Source of the DNA: Poronia punctata
Lineage: Eukaryota; Ascomycota; Sordariomycetes; Xylariales; Xylariaceae
DNA length: 16,407 bases
Direction: 5' to 3'
NCBI GenBank assembly: GCA_022579005.1
Contig: MU401912.1
Location: 1-16,407 of the forward strand
The notes under the pieces are model-generated. The model made no database searches. It was not told the origin of the DNA and saw nothing but the letters and a program-made list of their open reading frames with translations. How positions within the stretch are numbered: position 1 is the stretch's first letter; the number at the start of each line of letters is the position of its first letter. Position numbers and translations under genes: made by a program. Positions 11,201 through 16,407 of this stretch are shown piece after piece.

Positions 11201-12572
11201 CTTAAGTAAGCTAATTTTAAGCTTATAGCTATAATATTATATATTAGTATTATTATAAGCTTATTTTTAAAGTTTATAAATATAATAACTTTAAATTAGC
11301 TATATATTATAAATATACTACTTTATTTATAAAACTTTTACTTATTAATAGTTAATTTACTAAAAAATGTACTATTTAATATTACGCTGCTAATTACTAA
11401 CTATTTACTTAATTTATAATTGTTTATATTAATTTATTTTACTTTAATTTTATAGTTTTTTGCTACTTATAAGCTTTAACTTTTTACTTTATATATTTAG
11501 TTTTTATGCTAAAAGTTATAAAGCTTTAATTATGCTATAAAGCTTTTAAAAACGTAATAATAAGTATATTTATAGTTAAAAAACATTATAAAAACGCTTT
11601 TATTACTAAGCGTAGCTTTAAAAATATTATAATAGTTAAAGTAATTATTATATAACTTTTTTTATTTTAGTTATAGTTTATTTATGCCTTTATTTTATTA
11701 AACTAATAAAATAAAGCTATTTTATTAGTTATTTATTACTATAATAGCTTATTTAAAAATATTATATTTTTTATTACTATTAAGCTATTATTTTAGCACA
11801 ATATTGCTTTTATTTTTTTTATTATTTAGCTTATTAACTTAATAGCTATTAAAATAAGTTTTTTTATATAGTTTTTAGCTACTTATAAGCTTGCAAGCTT
11901 GCTTATATATTATACTTTTAATAGTTACTACTTAGCTTTTTTTTGCAAGCTTAGCATTTTAGCAACTTTATATAAATATTTTATTACGTTTTTTTTTAAA
12001 CTTATAATTAGCTATCATATAGCTTTTTTTACTATAATTATAATATATTAGTTATTTACTTTTAGCTATAAAACCTTTTTTTATATTATTAGTTTTTTTA
12101 TAAATATAACTTATATTATAATTATTATATTAAAAGTTAAAAATAGTTAACTAAAGTTTTTTTATTAAGTTATTATTATTATTAGTATAGCTTAAATAAG
12201 TATTTATTATATTTATTATATTTAATATAAGCAAAGGTTTTTTAGTTATATTAAGTTTATATATAGTTAATTTAGCGTTTATATAAGCTATAAGCTTTGC
12301 TTAATATATTATTTTTTTAACTATTTAGCTATTATTAAATATATTTATTATTAAGCAAAAGTGTACCTAAATAAAAAGTAACTTATTATAAATTTTATTA
12401 TAAATAACTTTTTAAGTTTATAATATATATACTATATTTAATAATAAGCTAAAAATGCCTTTTTTATATACTATATAAAAATAACTATAATTTTATTAAA
12501 TTTATATATAAAGTTTATAAATAAAATAAATAGCTTATATAATATATTATTATTACTTATAATTTATATTAC

Positions 12573-12602
12573 GTTTTTAAGTAAATTAATTTACTTAAAA
12601 AC
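12573..12602. repeat. Perfect 30-bp palindrome in retroelement interior
   Basis: The sequence around the centre at 12587/12588 (GTAAATTAATTTAC) is self-complementary for 15 bases on each side with no loop. The outermost pair is G at 12573 with C at 12602. Beyond it the match breaks (C at 12572 against A at 12603). The origin is unknown. Confidence 0.7.
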
Positions 12603-13823
12603 ATTTTAATAGCATAGGAAATTTATTAACGCTTTAAAGTTATTATTTATTTTTATTATAATATAAGTTGCTTATAGCTAGTATAGTACTAGCGCTTATT
12701 ATAGCTAATATTAAATTTTTTAAAGCTTTAAAAAAACTATTTAATTAGCGTAAACTAAATATAACTATAATAAAATAATAATTTTATTTTTTACTTTATA
12801 TAATTTAAAATATAATAAGTTAGCTTAAAAAAAAGCATTTAAAAATATTGCTTTAATAGCTACTTTTTATAGTATTGCTATATAACTAATACTTTAGTTT
12901 TTATAAAAATTTAAAGTATTATTTAGTAGCTATATTTTAGTTAACATGCTAGCAGGCTTTTAAAAGTATTAAAATATTATAAATTTAATGCTAATACTAT
13001 TTTTAAAGCTAATATTTAATATTAAAATACTTTTAGCTAAAAATAAATAGCAAGCATTTTATATACTTTTTTTACCTTTTAAATAAAATTTTAAAGCTAG
13101 TTTAGTTTAAGTTTAAGTTTAGTATAGTAGTGCTATAATAGTTGCTATATTAACTATATATTAGCTTTAGCTTTAAGCTATATTATTGCTTATAATATTT
13201 TAACTTTAAATAAGTAATAAAGCTTTTATAATATACTTTTAGCTATAAAAATTAAAGTTAGTAAGTATAGTTTAGTTAAGTATAGCTTTTTTAACTTATT
13301 AAGCTTAATTATATATTTAAACAGTTTTTTTAACTATTTTTTTAAAGCTATATTTAAAGTTATTTACTTTATATATAGTAGCTTTTTTATAATAAGCAAA
13401 TTTATTAACATATAAGTTAAAGCTATTTATTACCTTGCTAAAATGCTTAACGTTTATTATAATATTACTTATTATACTTTAAAGCTTTTTATATTTTTTA
13501 TTAATAAAGTTTTTATAAACATATTATTTTTTTTAAACAAAGTTAAAAGTATAAATTAAAATATTTAATAAATATTTAATATTATTTTAAGTTATAATTA
13601 TATTTATATACTATTTTTATAACTTTACTTACTTTTTTATAATAAGGTTTTATAACTTATTTACTACTTTATAAATAAAGTTAAAGTATTAATTAAGCTT
13701 TCCTTTTATTTTTTTAAAATTAAAAGCGATTTAAATATTTTTTATATATTTTTTTAATAGTAAAATGTTAAGCTAGTAGCTAAAAGTTATATTAATACTA
13801 TTAACCTTAAAAGCAACCTTATT

Positions 13824-13850
13824 ATTATTAGCATTATTAGCATTATTAGT
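13824..13850. repeat. Three 9-bp tandem units (ATTATTAGC)
   Basis: Two exact copies of ATTATTAGC (13824-13832, 13833-13841) are followed by ATTATTAGT (13842-13850). They sit in a slightly less mutated patch that also contains TTGCCGCT. It may be a remnant microsatellite of the element. Confidence 0.5.
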
Positions 13851-14004
13851 GCTTTTATTGCCGCTATTACTTATATAGTTTATATTAGCTATATTGCAAA
13901 CATAATTAGTACTATTAAATTAATAAAAAATAAAAGATTTTTAATAATTTTAAAAATTTTAAAAATAACTATTTGCTTGCTATAAAGCTATATAAATATA
14001 TATT

Positions 14005-14262
14005 TATATTTTTAGTCTTATAATGCTAACGTAGTTTAATATACTAATTAAAGTATATAAACTTATATTAACTAATATAAAAAACCTATTAATATATTAT
14101 ATATAAAGTAAAACAAAAAGAAAGTATTTAAAAGTTTAAAATATATAAAATATAAGTAAATACTATACCTAGTACCTACTTTTAATTGTTTTATATTATC
14201 CTTTATATATTAGTACCTTTATTTTATATAGTTTACTTATCCTTGCAACTAGCAAATCTACA
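14005..14262. repeat. LTR of retrotransposon, right copy
   Basis: This 258-bp repeat pairs with 7942-8199. It starts TATATTTTTAG (TGTGCTTTTAG in the left copy, so two G-to-A changes and one C-to-T) and ends TCTACA. Losses are concentrated in its first 80 bases. Its last 100 keep CC pairs, for example TATCCTT and TACCTTT, where the left copy reads TATTTTT and TATTTTT. Confidence 0.92.
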
Positions 14263-14266
14263 CTGG
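14263..14266. repeat. Target-site duplication, right copy (CTGG)
   Basis: CTGG directly follows the right LTR and matches 7938-7941. Joining the two flanks at this tetranucleotide gives the empty site ...CATACCTACTGGCAAGTC..., linking the kinase upstream region to 14267 onward. Confidence 0.8.
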
Positions 14267-14415
14267 CAAGTCTATTGTGTTGTTAAGACTTAGACGTAAA
14301 TATTGGTCCTCTAGTAAAATAGGTACTTACCCATAGGGCTATCCCGGACCTACATACCTAACCTTAAGTAGGCGGTAATAATTGCACTATTCTCTACTAC
14401 GCTAACCCTATACAG

Positions 14416-14442
14416 CAAGGCCTAGGCCGCCTAGAGCCTTGG
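14416..14442. repeat. Inverted repeat / potential hairpin
   Basis: CAAGGCCTAG (14416-14425) faces CTAGAGCCTTGG (14431-14442) across a GCCGC loop. Pairing needs one bulge in the second arm. No run of T follows, and no function is evident. Confidence 0.4.
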
Positions 14443-14664
14443 TTTCGTGCTAAATTCTAATACCTACTACCTACTAATAGTTTATTAAGTTCTAACCTAC
14501 ATATGTAGGTAGGCTTTAGCTAAACTCTAATAGTACAAAATACTAATCTAAATCAAATTGCCATCTTTACATTTTCTACGACTACCGTCCTAAACAGGTA
14601 CAGCGGACAATAGAGCTGACTGTTTGTTTTCAATTTTGGGTGGGTTTTTATGGTTAGGTGCACC

Positions 14665-14690
14665 TAGGGTTGGCAAATGGGTACCTATAG
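14665..14690 (+). mobile_element. Possible hAT-type transposon end
   Basis: TAGGGTTGGCAAATGGGTACC fits the hAT terminal pattern (YARNG at the tip, then a TTGGCAA-like box). It is followed at once by short subterminal repeats (GGGTACCTATAGG), as is usual in hAT elements. The preceding 8 bases, GGTGCACC, would be the target duplication. No opposite end or second GGTGCACC lies in the window, and no transposase is readable, so this rests on resemblance alone. Confidence 0.25.
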
Positions 14691-14950
14691 GTAATTTTTG
14701 GGTACCTATAGGTCTATTTTAGCGCTATAGGTAATGGGTACCTATAGAAATATTTAATGGGTACCTATATATAGTAATAGGTACCTATATATAGTAATAA
14801 GTACTTATATATAGTAATAGGTACCTATATATAGTAATAGGTACCTATATATAGCAATAAGTACTTATATATAGCAATAAGTACCTATATATAGCGATAG
14901 GTACCTATATATAGCAATAGGTACTTATATATTGTAATAAGTACATATAT
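14679..14950. repeat. Tandem array of 20-bp palindrome-bearing units
   Basis: From 14761 the unit GTACCTATATATAGTAATAG repeats in exact 20-bp register nine times (14761-14940), with a partial tenth to 14950. Less regular GGGTACCTATAG copies precede it from 14679. Across each unit junction lies the 12-bp palindrome ATAGGTACCTAT. Variants include AGTACT in place of GGTACC, TAGC in place of TAGT, and single-arm changes. Confidence 0.93.
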
Positions 14951-16240
14951 AAAATTATATATTTATAAAAAAACATATTTATAAACTTAATACTTATAAT
15001 TGCTTAAAATTAACTAGCTAGGCTAAAGTAAAATATAATAAGCATTATAGCTAGTATACTTTTACTACCTTTACTTTATATGCTTTCTTTGCTTTTTTTG
15101 CCTTTTTTGCTTTTATTGCGTTTAGCTTTAAAAGCTACCCTTTTAGCAGCTTATTTTTTTTTAAAATTTTAGCAGGCCTTTTTAACCTTTTTTATATTAA
15201 CTAAGCGTTTATAAATGTTTGCTTTATTATATAAATATTTAAAGCTTTATAGCTTTAAGCTATTAATATTTATATGTTTTATAATTTTTATAATAGAAAA
15301 TATAAAATAAATATTTTTAAAAAAAAGTATAACCTAGCTAGCGTAAATAGTAGCTTAAAAAGCAGCTATAGTAAATTAGTATATAATTAGTATATTTAAA
15401 CTTTAATATACTTACTTATAAATAAGCTTATAAGCGTTTTTTTGCTTGCTTTTTTTAGCGCTTAAAAAGCAAATGCTTAAATATAAAAATCTTTTTAAGT
15501 AACGCTTTATATAACCTTTTTTATAAGCTTAGTAAAAAAAGCTAAAAGTATAGCCTGCTTTAAATAGCTTTAGTTTTGCTTTTTAAATATAGTAGTAAAG
15601 GTTTGCTTTACTAAAATATAATTAGTATATAAATAAAAATAATAAAATTATATAAAACATACTTTTAATTATAAGTAACTATTTTTTTTTTTTAAGCACT
15701 TTAATATTTTTTATAGTATTTATAAGTATTGCCTTTTATAATTTTAAGTTTGCTTTAAGTTTTTTTTTTGCTATCTTTTTTTTTTTAGCATCTTTGCAAA
15801 GTAGTATTGTTTTACTTATAAGTTATTTAACCTACTTATTTAAATTAGTATATATTTAATAAATATAAATACTTTGTTTAAGTATACTTACACCTTTAGT
15901 TTTAGCTTGTACTGCTATATTTAATAACTTTAAAAAAAGTTTAGCATTAGCAAGCTTAGTTTTTAAATATATTAGTATATAATTAGTATATAAGATGTAG
16001 TTTACTTACTAAGGCTATCTTAGCTATAGTTTTTAGCTATATTTATATTATAACTATATATATTAGCAATATATGTAATAGTATATTAAATTTTAAAAAA
16101 CTTAATTAAAATTAAGTATAGTAACTTAAAGTGCATAAAAATATATATACTTTGTTGTTTACTTAAAATTATACTAGTAAAGTTGCTATGTAAGTATAAG
16201 TAAGTATAAATTAGTTAGTATAAGTAAATATTTAAATTAA
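14951..16240. repeat. RIP-degraded A+T-rich repeat block (right)
   Basis: Nearly all A and T with stops in every frame, like the left block but with slightly more C and G, for example pyrimidine-rich runs at 15060-15190 and 15740-15800. It is probably the body of a mutated transposon, perhaps the element whose end is proposed at 14665. No domain or terminus could be recognised. Confidence 0.7.
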
Positions 16241-16310
16241 CTAGGATGTACCTAGGTACTAACACATATAGGGCCTACTTTAAATAATAAGGCCCACTTT
16301 TTTTTAATCT
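16241..16310. other. Less-mutated seam inside the right A+T block
   Basis: About 70 bp keep GG, CC and GA dinucleotides that are almost absent on both sides. It includes a perfect 12-bp palindrome GTACCTAGGTAC (16248-16259) and two GGCC-bearing boxes (GGGCCTAC, GGCCCAC). It may mark a junction between two repeats or an element edge. Confidence 0.45.
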
Positions 16311-16407
16311 ATTTTTTAATATATTAATTAAATTTAAAAATTAGAAAATTATTAACTAAAAAAATTAAAAAAATTTATTATAAAAATAATTTATTTTTTA
16401 TAACTAA
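16311..16407. repeat. A+T-rich sequence running off the right edge
   Basis: About 100 bases of nearly pure A and T, with even fewer GC dinucleotides than the blocks to the left. Nothing recognisable; it continues beyond the window. Confidence 0.6.

Larger units (their letters stand above)
8200..14004. repeat. RIP-degraded retroelement interior
   Basis: This 5.8-kb stretch lies between the LTRs and is nearly all A and T, with stops in every frame. I searched by eye for remnants of reverse transcriptase (FGLTNAP, YLDDI) and of integrase on both strands and found nothing above chance. Local oddities inside it are a perfect 30-bp palindrome (12573-12602) and three 9-bp units (13824-13850), listed separately. 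Confidence 0.8.
7942..14262. mobile_element. Complete RIP-inactivated LTR retrotransposon, 6,321 bp
   Basis: The element is defined by two direct repeats of 258 bp (7942-8199 and 14005-14262) beginning TG and ending CA, flanked by a perfect CTGG duplication. The interior (8200-14004, 5,805 bp) is of a size usual for gypsy or copia elements. It is so heavily mutated by C-to-T and G-to-A change that no gag or pol domain can be read with confidence, and the superfamily is unresolved. Orientation is uncertain. The run AAAAAAGATAA on the minus strand just inside the left LTR (8210-8200) resembles a polypurine tract and weakly favours a minus-strand element. No primer-binding site survives recognisably. 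The element inserted 290 bp upstream of the kinase start codon. It is dead, and no frame of any length remains. Confidence 0.88.
14263..14664. other. Intergenic DNA spared by RIP
   Basis: About 400 bp of moderate composition with no appreciable open frame on either strand. It is rich in TACCTA/TAGGTA motifs (several copies at 14340-14510) and holds two inverted repeats: CCTACATATGTAGG near 14496-14509 and a hairpin at 14416-14442. It was part of the kinase upstream region before the retroelement inserted. Confidence 0.6.

Overview
The window looks like nuclear DNA of a filamentous ascomycete (Pezizomycotina). About 13 kb of it is extremely A+T-rich (roughly 10-15% G+C by eye) and carries the marks of repeat-induced point mutation (RIP): transitions only, pervasive stop codons and TpA-rich sequence. 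Inside it sits a gene island of normal composition. The only convincing gene has a 51-bp GTATGT...CATAG intron, typical of this group, and encodes a kinase of the fungal SRPK-like family.

Layout. 1-5800: RIP-degraded repeat DNA with no recognisable gene. 5800-7941: the gene island. Its core is a two-exon minus-strand SR-protein-kinase-like gene (ATG at 7652, stop at 6276, 441 residues), with about 470 bp of 3' flank and 290 bp of 5' flank. 7942-14262: a complete but RIP-destroyed LTR retrotransposon of 6,321 bp. It has two 258-bp LTRs that begin TG and end CA and is bounded by a perfect 4-bp target duplication (CTGG); it inserted 290 bp upstream of the kinase start codon. 14263-14664: unmutated intergenic DNA that was continuous with the kinase 5' flank before the insertion. 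14665-14950: a possible hAT-type transposon end followed by an array of 20-bp units, each built around the palindrome ATAGGTACCTAT. 14951-16407: more RIP-degraded DNA, broken by a less-mutated seam at 16241-16310.

How the parts relate. The kinase is single-copy in this window and has escaped RIP, while the repeats on both sides are saturated with it. The two LTRs act as an internal mutation clock: every difference between them is a transition. Each copy keeps its C and G bases at the end facing unique DNA and has lost them at the end facing the element interior. The bases that survive in the A+T-rich blocks are very uneven: C survives after A or G and almost never after T or C. This is not the pattern expected from a simple CpA-preferring RIP. 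These two mutation patterns, the palindromic array and the delimited retroelement are the most informative parts of the window. I see no convincing new multi-gene system.
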